Assembly: GCA_023634235.1 (NCBI GenBank)
Contig: JAMKCF010000018.1
Coordinates: 967,195 to 1,031,194 of the forward strand
Source: Pisaster brevispinus
Lineage: Eukaryota > Echinodermata > Asteroidea > Forcipulatida > Asteriidae
Direction: 5' to 3'
DNA: 64,000 nt
The stretch's first letter is position 1; every line of letters begins with the position of its first letter. The notes beneath the pieces were generated by a model. The model worked only from the letters and a program-made list of their open reading frames with translations, had not been told where the DNA came from and did no database searches. Shown here one piece after another: positions 10,871 through 21,665 of this stretch. A program made the position numbers and the translations under genes.

Positions 10871-13800
10871 TCCACGGTCAAGAAAAGCTGTCTGCTCAAG
10901 ATTGCAGAATTTGTCTTGATTTTAAACATTATTCTCACATTTCATAAAGGCTGCTGCCAGCTAGAAGAGCTTAACCCATCAAAGATCCTCACGCAAGTAC
11001 AGAAAACGTGTGTTGTTGTATTTTTTTCTCAAAATACGTCCATTCAGAACTTCAAAATCTTTTCAGACCTGCAGGATATTTTAACAAAAGGAAGTCATGG
11101 AAGAGAAGTGGAGGCAGGCATTGTTTATGGCGATGTCGACGACTTTACATGGCCAAATGGTCAGTCAGTACAATGGGTAGATAGAAAGTCTCAAATCTCT
11201 GTTGCATCAACCGATAAAAATGGAGTGTTGACTTTATTTCCAAAGTATAAAAAAGACAGAACTTGCCTGAGTGTGGGGTTGAAGAGAGCAAACCCCAAAG
11301 CGGAATTGTTCACAGGCTTATTCACCATAAAAACAGTTTTAGAATGGGTGAATGCTAAATGCAACACATACATAAGCCTGAATGGGGGACTGACATATGG
11401 AGGGCTGCATAGAGAATCCATTCACCACAATCTTTTCTACGTATCCAACATTTCGAATTTCACCATGTTGCATTTTGATCGCCACCGTCGAACTATCATG
11501 TCATCTCCAAACCTCGAAAATATCTCAGAGAAAACTGGAGAAAACTTTTGTAGAAGACCCAAGTGGGAGTCTGTAATATTTAGTGGTCAATGCCATCAAA
11601 GTATGGAGGGATATTGTGACATTTTGCAGAGTGATCTTTCAAATCTTTCAGATGTTGTTGACGACAAACCTGTGAAATCGCATGATGAAAAAGGCGACAC
11701 TTGTTCTACAGAATCTGAGTACAATAGACAAAATCTTCATCAGTTTCATAATGAAATCCCGAAATGTGAAAGACTCACCACTGTCCCCACAAAAGGCGAG
11801 TTCTTTCACAAATACCTGAAGCCCTCCAAACCTGTCATCATAGAGGGCGCTACAACCCACTGGGATGCGCTGCACAAATGGACGATGGATTTCCTACGGG
11901 AACGTTATGGCAATAAGGAGGTGCACATCAAGTTAGCGCCGGATGGACTCTTCGAAGGGGTTGATGAAGTTACTCATTGGGAAGACCATGGAACTTTTGA
12001 GATTCCAAAGAACATTTTTGAGAAACTGCCATTTCCTGACCTGGTCGTTGTGAGACCAGCGACGATGAACTTGAAGTTTTCTGAATTCCTGGACATGATT
12101 GGAAACCATAGCAACACTCCCAATTCGGAGAAGCGCAAACCAAGGTATAAAAAATACTCCAAGACTGTGACCAGGACCTAGAACACCGCAACTTACCTAG
12201 ATATGTTCTTATTGTAAAGTAGGGTTTGAAACTTTACAGTGGAGATACAATCTAAGGATTATGGTTACACTGAGTACATGAAAAATAATTTTTCTTTAGT
12301 TTCAGTGGTTCTGAGAGATAGATTATGTTTCTTGTTCTTGGTGTAACTGCAAACCTTACTGGGTTCTCATTACAACTTATCTTATCTGTTCCCAGTGTGT
12401 TGAAAAAGTTGGTAAACTTCATAAATGCAGCAATTTAAAAAAAATAATTCTAAGTAATGTTGTATTCCTTCTGGGTCGTCTTATCTTGACTGTTAGAGCG
12501 TCTGCCTATCTGGAGTATTCCTCAATCCCAAATTATCTCCCGGAGCTTGAACAAGATGTGGAAGAGTTTCCTTTTGTCCATGGTCTGTTGAAGCGAAGAC
12601 ATCTTAACATTTGGCTGAGTGACGGCAACACATTGGGAAAGCTACACTTTGACCCATTCGACAATTTTCTGTGTCAGGTAAAAAACTGAACACCCTATGG
12701 CTCTTAGCCTTGGTGTTAGGCTATGAAGCAATATCTAAACTGGGGATGCCAGTCAGAAGTCATTCAACCTGTAACTGCCATAAAGATACTGCCTTAGGTT
12801 ACGATACAACAAGGGAAGTTGCAGCAGAGGTATCACTTCTCATATATCAAGTTAATTTTCTGAGCTGTTTTTCTCAGAGTCTCTGCTTGGGTCGAAACGT
12901 CAGGCCACTAACTATTTGTTTGCATTTATACCATAGGTCCTTGTGGTTGGTAAGCAGTTTGCAACAGCTATACTATTTTTCTGCTCCTTTTTTCCTCAGA
13001 TCCGTGGAAGAAAACAACTGGTTCTCTTTGAGCCACATGACAATACCAAGATGTATGAGGGCCACATCCCTGAGGCAATGTTAGGATACAACCGACAAAG
13101 TGGTAAATTCCGTCGCAAGAAACTCTTAGAGAGTACAGCAATGGTCATGGCCCCAGTGGACATCCTCAACCCAGACTTTCAGGTAACAGTTTAGAAGATA
13201 TCCCCATCGAGGACTATTGATACCCTGAACATTGTCAGTGTCCCGATCGGGGACTATTGATACCCTGAACATTGTCAGTGTCTAGATCGGGACTATTGAT
13301 ACCCTGAATGACAGAAAATGTATTCCTATCGTGGTGAAAGTCAGGGGTGAAATAGCATGAGAATGAAAAATCATGAAATTTGGATAACAGTTCCCTCTTG
13401 GTGTAATCCAACCACATTGCAGGTTGTTACATTTTTAATCAGGTGTTAATAAAAGTTTACACTGCAGACTGTCTCCATCATTTCAAATAGATATCGGAAG
13501 GTCTGGTTATAACAAAGACCAAGTTTTTTATCTGTAAATAGCAAGTTTGCCTCTTTCTAGAAACCTGAGGGTGCAGGGTGATTTCTGAACAATCACATGC
13601 CTTAAAAGTATCAGATTTAAGCCCTTTTCACACAAGAGCAATTAAGCAAGGGTCCCTTGCTAAAATTTAACAAGGTTGCAAAATTTTACAAAAGGCACCT
13701 TGTGTGAAAGAAAAACCATTTTTGACTAGGGACGTGTGTGAAATCATCGTGTGAAGGGAACCACAGAATGTAGATGAAGGCATTTCCATAAACAGCTCTT

Positions 13801-14269
13801 GGTTTTTTTCCTCTCCCAAAGAGATTTCCTGCATTTGCAGAGACCCACCCTCTGAACTGCACCATCAATGAAGGAGATGTCTTGTTCATGCCGGCTTTCT
13901 GGTGGCATGAGGTGCAATCTTATCCCAACGTGACTGAAAGACGAAACCTGGCCGTCAATTTCTGGTAAGCAAATTGTTTTTAACAGTTCCAAAGAACATG
14001 TCCTGTCCAAACTGGTGGCTACAGCTATGGCTTCAGCTGGATCGCTGTGTCATCATGCATTGAAGAATAGGAAATCCTAAGCAACACCCTTAGCGACAGT
14101 CATAGCTGTAGCCGTAGCCCCCAATTTGGCTCTGGCCTTACTTGATTTTAACTAATTTTACAATAAAAATGACTGTTTCTCTTTTAGGTATGAGCCATTT
14201 TTGACCAAGGAATTTCCATGCCCCCACTGCAAGTTGGATGTGAACCCACTCTACAGACATCTCTTGTGA
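10862..14269 (+). CDS. Secretory-pathway JmjC/cupin_8 family 2-oxoglutarate oxygenase-like protein
   Basis: Exons are 10862-12144, 12497-12677, 13000-13182, 13822-13964 and 14188-14269, giving 1872 nt and 623 aa with consistent phases. The chosen ATG lies in a caaaATGGCGGCC context; the open frame extends upstream only through GTG. Residues 1 to about 33 look like a signal peptide or anchor (hydrophobic LLKIAEFVLILNIILTF). Residues 40-300 form a domain I do not recognise, possibly thioredoxin-like at its start (TCVVVFFSQ). From about residue 312 there is a JmjC/cupin_8 domain: PSKPVIIEGATTHW, then the iron-binding HxD as H478 and D480 (LHFDPFDN), K493 in GRKQLVLFEP, and distal H578 in MPAFWWHEVQ. 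The C terminus is CPHCKLDVNPLYRHLL. The iron triad is intact, so an Fe(II)/2-oxoglutarate hydroxylase acting in the ER lumen or outside the cell is plausible. It is related to the JMJD7 and JMJD8 type, but I cannot name an orthologue. The substrate is unknown. Confidence 0.85.
12745..12840. mobile_element. SINE-2 tail fragment
   Basis: GATGCCAGTCAGAAGTCATT and CAACCTGTAACTGCC, then ACGATACAACAAGGGAAGTT, match the 3' parts of 44908-45140 and 57095-57345. JmjC intron. Confidence 0.5.
13195..13310. repeat. 49-bp tandem repeat, about 2.5 copies, at a splice donor
   Basis: GGACTATTGATACCCTGAAC then ATTGTCAGTGTC, repeated. It begins about 12 bp after the donor of JmjC exon 3 (13182). Confidence 0.8.
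14015..14132. mobile_element. Family-F inverted-repeat element
   Basis: GTGGCTACAGCTATGGCTTC is roughly mirrored by CATAGCTGTAGCCGTAGCCC. Relatives at 21170-21262, 46130-46264 and 58093-58232. JmjC intron 4. Confidence 0.6.
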
Positions 14270-14670
14270 TGAGCTATTGAAGAGATATCGCTCAACCCGC
14301 CACACAAAATGTACCCACTGAAAGTTGGATGTGAACCCTGTTCACAGATATTTGGTGTTCAAGTGTCCCACCCTTAAGATTAGCATCTTTGTGCTCACTG
14401 CAAGTTGGTTGTGAACTATATAAGAGATATCTCTTGTTCCTCAACCCAACACAAAAATATAATGACTAAAAATTGGATCTGAACCCAGTTCACAGAGATT
14501 TGACGTTCAAGTGTCCCACCTATAAGATAAGCATCTTTGTGCTTGCTGCAAGTTGGTTGTTAACTATAAATACAAGAGAAATCTCTACTTCCTGAACTAA
14601 AGTTGAGATCTATCTTCTGCAAGTTGGAATCGAACCCTGGTCACAATACAAAGGTTCAAGTGCCACACTC
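14270..14670 (+). repeat. Degenerate tandem repeat of about 150 bp derived from or shared with the last JmjC exon
   Basis: The motif CAAGTTGGATGTGAACCC at the end of the JmjC coding sequence (about 14230) recurs in weaker form near 14321, 14401, 14469, 14550 and 14619. Intervening text such as GTTCAAGTGTCCCACC and AAGCATCTTTGTGC recurs about 150 bp apart. The region is non-coding because of many stops. It probably forms part of the 3' UTR. Confidence 0.7.
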
Positions 14671-16267
14671 ATTGAGTATCAAGGGGTAATATTTTTGTGG
14701 AATATATTTAATAATGGCTTGCAAATATGGTTTCTGTGTATATACTTGGATCACATTGTTATTTCTAAATCTTTAGTTTTAAGATGGAGAGTGTAATAGA
14801 TATGTTGTTAGGCCGTTCTGGTCAGGTATCCTGTATACGTAGTGACAGTAACACTACTCTTTGTTAGAGGACCACACTATTTTTATCTTTCGTCCTCAGA
14901 TTCACTGCATTTAGAAAGGTAATGACATTGGGGAATTTATGTGGTAAAGGTTGTACATAATTACTGTTAAAAATGACTCAAGTACATCAGCACAATTACT
15001 CAAGAAAGTTTAGTTTTCTTCATGATATTTACTAAAAAAAGAAAGGACAAATCACTGCAATATTTAACTTAAATATATGTACAAATCAATTAAAACAGAG
15101 AAAACAAAATCTAGCAAAGGTATACACAACTTTATCTTTTGGTGTTAGGGCTTAGTTTTAAAGTAAACAAATATTTAGAACTTTAACATTTATATCAACA
15201 TTTACTTGCCATCTTCTCCCACTCTCCTGAAACTTTCTGTGCATGAAATATTTAATTCTGCCTGACTAAGGGTACACAATATGACCCCTTACATTTGTAA
15301 CAGCGACCTCACTTGGGTCAAAAGAAGCCTTTCATTGGCTGATGATTGTGCTAAAAGCGTAAACATGCGAGTGTTTCTATTGTTTGACCTCAGGATTAGG
15401 TGAGGAGGTAGGAATGATGTCTACACTATTGGGCATGATTGTATGCATTATTCTAGAGCAGGTCAAAGGTAACAATTGGATGCACTTAATTATTCAGGAA
15501 AAGTGGGACAATAAAGCATCTTTAAGCTCTCCAGTAACTTTTCACAGGTTTCATGGAAAGACGTGTTTTTCCAATTTTCTTTTTGTTCGTTGCAGTTAAG
15601 TTAAACTGCATTAAAACCAACACAAGGTCACCTTAGTTGATATTTATAACATCAATAAATTTAAGTAGTGTTAAACACAAAAAAGCATAGACTTTTTCAC
15701 TTCTTGTTTCAGTTTGGTTACTTTGGTTTTAATGGAATTAATGACAAGATGGTTGTGTTATGATGAAGTCCTACTGCACCTAACTTATGGAGGGGGGGGG
15801 GGGGGGGGGAGAGGCATTTTTCATGGTTCAAATTTCATTTGTTTTCGCTAACCCGACACCAAAAACAAGTTTGAGCTTTGGTGTTTGGTTCAGGGCTTTT
15901 TGCAAACTTGGTTCAGCTGTGACGTCCTGTTCCAACTAGGGTCAAAACATGAGGATATTAAAACTATTTTGTGAAATTTTAATTTCAAAAGCTCTGTTAT
16001 GTTTTCACATAATGGAACTTTATAATTTTCTTAACATTATTGGATAAGAAGAAATTCAGTGGAATTCTTTTTGCAGTGTATAAAATCCGACATCTTGGCA
16101 TCAAACCTAAGCGAGCTATCAACTGCTGGTAACCTTATTCTGGTTAGCATACTTTTGTTGTGCTTAGCTTATTTTTGTGCTTAAGCAGCTCTATAAAATT
16201 GGGTCCTGATGATTGAATACAGGTCTTAAAAATGTTGAAATACTAACTTCAGTATTATTTAAAGACG
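14671..16267. other. Intergenic DNA between the convergent JmjC and TXNDC9-like genes
   Basis: No credible coding exon was seen. The stretch is AT-rich. It contains a family-G inverted repeat at about 15270-15398, a run of more than 15 G at about 15790-15810 and half a family-A MITE at 16120-16206. Polyadenylation signals for both genes are expected here, but none stands out. Confidence 0.6.
16120..16206. mobile_element. Half of a family-A MITE
   Basis: Only the right half is present: GGTAACCTTATTCTGG to GCTTAAGCAGCTCTATAAAA then TTGGGTCC. It ends 61 bp past the TXNDC9-like stop codon (16268), on its 3' side. Confidence 0.7.
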
Positions 16268-19200
16268 TTAGTAATCGTCGTCATCGCTTTCTTCGTCTGG
16301 TTTCCGTCTGTCATAGCCTAGCAACGACTTCTTTTCCACTGGCTCTACATCAAAAAGTTGTATAACACCTGTACAGAGAGAGAAAATGACAACAACATAA
16401 CAGCTGTATTGGAGACAAATGACTTTTCAAGTGACAATGACATTTTTAAATGACAATAACATTTTCAAGTGACACTTGAAGTTACAATGATGTTAACAAA
16501 TAACATTTACAATAAGTGACAATAAATCTACAATAAGTGACAGTAGCATTCACACAAAATGAGAATGGCATTTCACAAGAAATATTATGCCATTATTTTT
16601 TTAATTAAAAAATTTCAAAAATACAATTGCAACAACAAAATACAATAAGCATTTTGCAACAAATGACAATGATATGTATTCCATTCTTAGTTTTTATTTC
16701 TTGGTGAAACTTGGTGGCCAAATCAGTGGAATCTAACGACCTCCCATGGATCCAAACACAGAAGAAACAATAAATCAATTACAAATAGTAAAGAAAATAC
16801 AAACATTTACAAAAACACCTGGCAAAAGACAGATAAACATAAAAACCATTGACATTTCTAATTACTTATAAAATGGGTTTAAGCCGAGAACGTCAAAGAA
16901 AAGTTGGTGCATCTTACTGTCTAACCATTCAATAGTATACACGTACTATGCACTTTTCCAGCCTGCATTATGAATAGACTGTGCAAGTCTCATGTGTATT
17001 CGGACAGTGCGTCCTGTTAAAGTAGGCGACTTTATTTACAATATGCATTAAAGCAATGAATGTAGAACCAAATGGTCCCCAAAATGTCTGAATATCCGTT
17101 AGACTTGCACCGTCCACCATGGTAAGAATGCATTGCTCTAGGGAAATATTTCAAAGTAGAATTTTAAAAGGTACTTACCACTCTTGGCTAGTCTCTTCTC
17201 GAGCACCTCTGTAGGAAAGTCGTTTTTATTTCCCAAGTCCTCAAAGCCAACAATCCTGGAGGGATAAATACAAATCATCATTCGACAAGTTCCCTGTGTA
17301 CAAGCACCCCATTGAAAACTGATTCTCATAATAGCAAAGGTACCAGACTACTTTGCCCTTCAGGCCAACATTGTGGTCATGTTCCCTGTATCCAATAACA
17401 GTGTGGAATGCTAAAAATCATTGTACAAAATGTAACCAGACTATTTCTCCTTCCAGCCTCGGTTTGGTTACATTAATTTGTGCGAGAGAAAATCAAGATG
17501 GCCACACCATGATAAACGTCAAGATGGCCTTACCTGTCGTTTTCCTTAGCATCTATGAAGATCAAGACGGCAGGTAGAACTTTGATGTGCAACTTTTGGA
17601 CACAGAACTGAGCAACTGAGACGCTGACACGGGCAAATTTTGTTCCAAAATGTTTTTCGGCTAAAATCTGACACAGACATGAAAAACAAGAAGAGGTTCA
17701 GTGAATTAATGTTTCATAGAATAATAATTTGTTAACGGTGCACAGCCACAGGCACCAACCCAGCTCATCCACATTCTTTGCAGCGCATAATGTTGTTTAA
17801 ATACATCATCAGTTTGATAGGGAAGGTTCTTTTTAGACTAACACAAAAAACATTTTTCTTACTACCAAATCGCAGTTCCCAGGAAATAAAACCCAAGGAA
17901 CTTCCCAGGGAATAGTAGCACCAAGTTCATCTCCCACTTGATGCTATTTTTCCAGGAAGAAAGGAACACACAGTAAGTTAACAACTGCATTTTTTTGCTT
18001 AACCCTACTCCCTAGAAAGGGTAGCTATTTCCCAGGAGTTTGGCAGGGTATTATTAATAAGTTTGAAAAGGTCAAACAAATTCCCCTGGAGTACTCGTGC
18101 AGGGTCAGTGAGTGTGAAAAGGGTTCAAGCTGTTTTTGCTGTGAGCAACGATAGAGTTTAAATGTGTGTGACAATACTTTTCTGAATGTACTTCTTTTCA
18201 CCCCAGTGCAGAAAGACAATTTTGAAATTCATCGCTGTGTTATTTGGTTCCTGTTGCTCACTTTCTCCTTAAAATGGCATACCCAACACAAACTCTTTGC
18301 AGTACACTGTTTTGTGAGTGCCCATAATTCTGGCCACTTTCAGGCTATGTGGCATTACAAATGAAGAAATGAATATTTGTTACTTATTTGTACACTCAGT
18401 TGGAATCTCACCTTTAGATGTTTATCAACGACCGCACAAAGTTTGAAATCTGAATGGAAGAAGTGGATGATAACTTTTTGCTCTTGTGTCGTCAAGTCAA
18501 GTAACTCCTTCTCTTTCTTTATTTCACTGTGAAAAAAAATTATCAAAGTAACTAACTAAACATTTTTAGTTACAATAATCTTAAATCCTGTGCACATGGC
18601 GCAATGTGGAGTGTTATTTAGTTCTTAAATTGTATACCTATAAGTGCCGTATCCTTTTCGCTGATGTTCATTCATTCGCTGGAGTTGGTCTTTCAGCTCG
18701 CACATCCTTGCCTCCCTGATGTGGGCGGGGATTTCCTCATTCTCAAGCTCGTCCAATAGTTCCTGGTATCGCGAAAGAAAAATTATGTATTTTATAAGGA
18801 GAAACAGAAAATGGGACAAAATAACAAACAATCAGAATCAGACCTGTCAAAAAAAGAAGCAATATAAATTTGTGCTTATGTCTTCTCTTTCTCAATTATC
18901 ATCAATCAAGACATAATTTCTATTGCGCCCTCTCTTTTTCTGGTTGCTATCCAAAAAAATACCCTTATTTATTAATCCTTTATTTATTCATTATAAAATA
19001 AAATTTTTATGACTGAATCATAATGTTCCAGTACAGCTAGCCCCAGTTGTGCGGCCAAGGTCTCTGAATCCTTCTGATTCGAGATCAGAGACTGAGAGAG
19101 AGACCTTGGCCATGTAACACTCAACTTGGGACCAGTCCCAACTATAGTTGGGGCGATTGTCAAGTTGGGGCCGAACAGCCACACACACACACACATTAGT

Positions 19201-19435
19201 AACCCATTACACTTAATTAATACACAAGTTACAGTACACACAAACTTTGTGAAGTGGGGCTACACAAAACAGCATAATAGCCATTATTTAATGCTGCCTA
19301 TACACGATAGTTTATCAATCCATCTCTTCCCTCCCTAACTCAGTTAAAAGAGACAAACTTTACCTCTTCCGCTAACGTTTCATCCTCCAAAAGCTCCTCC
19401 GCTTGTTGCTTTGAAGACGTTTCTACGTACGCCAT
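16268..19435 (-). CDS. TXNDC9: TXNDC9-like thioredoxin-fold protein (phosducin-like superfamily)
   Basis: Six exons on the minus strand, in coding order: 19435-19364, 18762-18638, 18526-18412, 17667-17534, 17255-17179 and 16368-16268. They total 624 nt and 207 aa in a continuous frame. An N-terminal acidic helix of about 70 residues precedes KGYGTYSEI, matching the KGHGEYREI signature of TXNDC9. The thioredoxin fold follows: IIHFFHSDFKLC, LHIKVLPAVLIF and IVGFEDLGNKNDFPTEVLEKRL. The tail is acidic (DEESDDDDY). No CxxC redox motif is present, as in the family, so it is probably not an oxidoreductase. Human TXNDC9 binds the CCT chaperonin and affects tubulin and actin folding. The first exon sits near a CTCF-like site. 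The TXNDC9 call rests on remembered family sequence; a divergent paralogue remains possible. Confidence 0.85.
17368..17515. mobile_element. Family-B inverted-repeat element
   Basis: GGTCATGTTCCCTGTATCCA and the far end AATCAAGATGGCCACACCATG match 42023-42202. TXNDC9-like intron. Confidence 0.7.
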
Positions 19436-19459
19436 TTTGTTTCAATTTATAAAGAGCCC

Positions 19460-19480
19460 CACCAACAGAGGGCGCTATGT
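19460..19480. promoter_or_regulatory. CTCF-like motif upstream of the TXNDC9-like start
   Basis: CCACCAACAGAGGGCGCTAT lies about 25 to 45 bp upstream of the ATG and closely resembles the CTCF core CCAnnAGRGGGCGC. The minus-strand start context AACAAAATGGCG also resembles a YY1 site. A TATAAA occurs only 15 to 20 bp before the ATG, which is too near to serve as a normal TATA box unless the leader is very short. All of this is inferred from sequence. Confidence 0.4.
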
Positions 19481-21169
19481 CAGAACATCGGTCGCATTAT
19501 TTTTTTCACAAAGTTAGGGGGGTGGGGTGCTGACCCCGGGGGGGGGGGGGGAGCTGCCATCCCAAATTCTGGCAAAACAGTAGGGGCAATTCTGGCACAG
19601 CAAGAAGAAAAGAAAATGGACAGAGAAAGCACTTTTTACCCAGTATTAGAAATTAGTACTTTATTTATGTTTTTATCTGTGTAAAATGTCGGGCAAATGA
19701 ACCCCCTCTGCCCCCCATAGCCAAAGAGTCCCCTTAGACCCATGGTGAGTAGCAGAAGGCATGAACATATTTTTGTCAAACTGCCTCACCAAAACGGCTA
19801 AATAACTTGCATTTGTTAATATGTTAATATTATGCAGGAACTTGGAAAGTTTAATAAATGCCTAAAATAAATATGTCAGGACACACCGATCAAACAGCAG
19901 AAGGGCCACCAACTACCAAAGAAAAATATCGCAAAATAAAAACAAACATAAAATGAAACTTATATTTAACAATAATCAAAGTTTACCACTTTAAAGTAAG
20001 ATAAAGAAAAAATAATGTAGAAAAAATAAAGATACTATATTTATAAAACGTATAAAACTTGATTTTTGTTGTAACCCTTTAAATCATTTAAATCATCACC
20101 ATAGCACCCAGAAATGGTTTTATTTATCATTTTTTAAAAACAGTTTTGCCTTGTAAAAGTGTCTGATTTTTATTTATTTTTTTACCAGAATTGTTTTGTT
20201 GTTATAGAAACCTAGACACTGTGTTAGCATTGGAAAACATTGGAAGATCTGAATTCCAGTCATGACCTTGACTTTGACCTTTCAGGTTGCGTGGGAGTAG
20301 GTCAGAACTTGCAGCCATTTGTGGCTGCTATGGGAATTTTGGTACAAGCCGTTTCTGGTTGCTATGGTCTTTAACCCTCTGTGACACTATAGCTCACTTA
20401 TTGAGTAACAGTTTTTAATTTAAAAATCGGTACTACGCAGTTTTTTTTTCTTTCAAAACATCTAAAATATTCCAAGTTCTACATTTGCACCTAGCCAAAT
20501 AGCATGCCAAATGTCTTATCACTATCCGGGGTTTGTTTTTCAATAACACAATCCAACAATGACCCGCTCTCCAGGAATTCCCTTAGGAATTGTACAGCAA
20601 TTACTCAGCCTTGCTAAGTTATGTGAACAAAGGGTGTTATTCAAAGAAATGGTTGATTGAGCAGAAAGAGACATGTGGGCTCATCTCAAAATACAATTTT
20701 GCTTGAATTGACTTTATTTAGTCAAAAGGGTCTATATCTAATGATTTGGGTGATTTAAAAGTGATTTGGTTCTTCACAGAAATGTATTACACGCTAAAAT
20801 CAAACTGTTACTCAACAAGTAAGGCAGGGTGAAATGGTGTGATTTTTTTTGATGGTGTCACGAAGAGTTAAAGGGTTAACTAATTTGTCTCAGTAACCAC
20901 CAGTGAATGCCGACAATTTATACTATCTAAGTTTTTTTAGACATCTTGCATGTCGTACTTGTGTCGAAAGTTGATAGAAACGCCATCTCAATGCAAAAAC
21001 CTGATGGTACCCGCATGCCACTGTTACAGTACTGCAACTTCAACAGTTTATGAACTGAAAGTATGGTTTTAAAAAAATGCTGTTTAGTTTCTGTTTTTTA
21101 ACATTTTTCCTGCTATCCAATCGAAAACTCTTGACACCAAGATAGAAAACTGTATAAAAATATATTTAG

Positions 21170-21262
21170 GCCATGCCAAAATTAGCAGCTACGGCTATGG
21201 TCATGGCTGGATCACGACCCTTAATAGCAACATCCTCTTGGCACAGCCGCAGCTGCAGCAGC
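21170..21262. mobile_element. Family-F inverted-repeat element
   Basis: AGCAGCTACGGCTATGGTCA mirrored by GCCGCAGCTGCAGC. Downstream of the arylsulfatase gene. Confidence 0.5.
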
Positions 21263-21452
21263 CGTTTTAATTTTGAAATATTTATAAAAAAATTATTACA
21301 CTTGCCAGAAAACAAAACAAAACTGAGAGGTCAACTGAATTCCCCCAAGGAATTTCCCAGTAACTATGTATGGAAGTAGAGAGTTGTGAACGTAGTATTC
21401 ACAAAAAAGCAGTGGTGTGCTGCTTCCTGAATTAGGTCCCTGAAGTGTCCTT

Positions 21453-21598
21453 GGCCCAATTTCATAGAGCTGCTTAAGCACAAAACAAAAAGTAGTTAAG
21501 CACAAAAAGAATTTATGACTGGTAGTCTGCTCATTTCTGCTTTGCAGAAAATGTTTGAGCAATATTTCCTGCTTAAGCAGCTCTATGAAATTGGGCCC
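21453..21598. mobile_element. Family-A MITE, short
   Basis: Ends GGCCCAATTTCATAGAGCTG and CAGCTCTATGAAATTGGGCC with a reduced interior. It lies about 70 bp downstream of the arylsulfatase stop codon, probably in its 3' UTR. Confidence 0.8.
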
Positions 21599-21665
21599 AG
21601 GCTCTTGTTTGACCAAGCAAAGTCATCCTGATTCAAATTTTCAGCCTCATCTATAACTGGAAATA

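Larger units (their letters stand above)
19481..21665. other. Intergenic DNA between the TXNDC9-like and arylsulfatase genes
   Basis: No credible exon was seen on either strand. The content is AT-rich. It includes a long G run at about 19540-19552, a family-F inverted repeat at about 21170-21262 and a family-A MITE at 21453-21598, just downstream of the arylsulfatase stop codon. Confidence 0.6.

Noticed and set aside
19444..19452. TATAAA element just upstream of the TXNDC9-like ATG
   Set aside because: It lies only 15-20 bp from the start codon, so a TATA-directed transcript would start at or after the ATG. It is more likely leader sequence.
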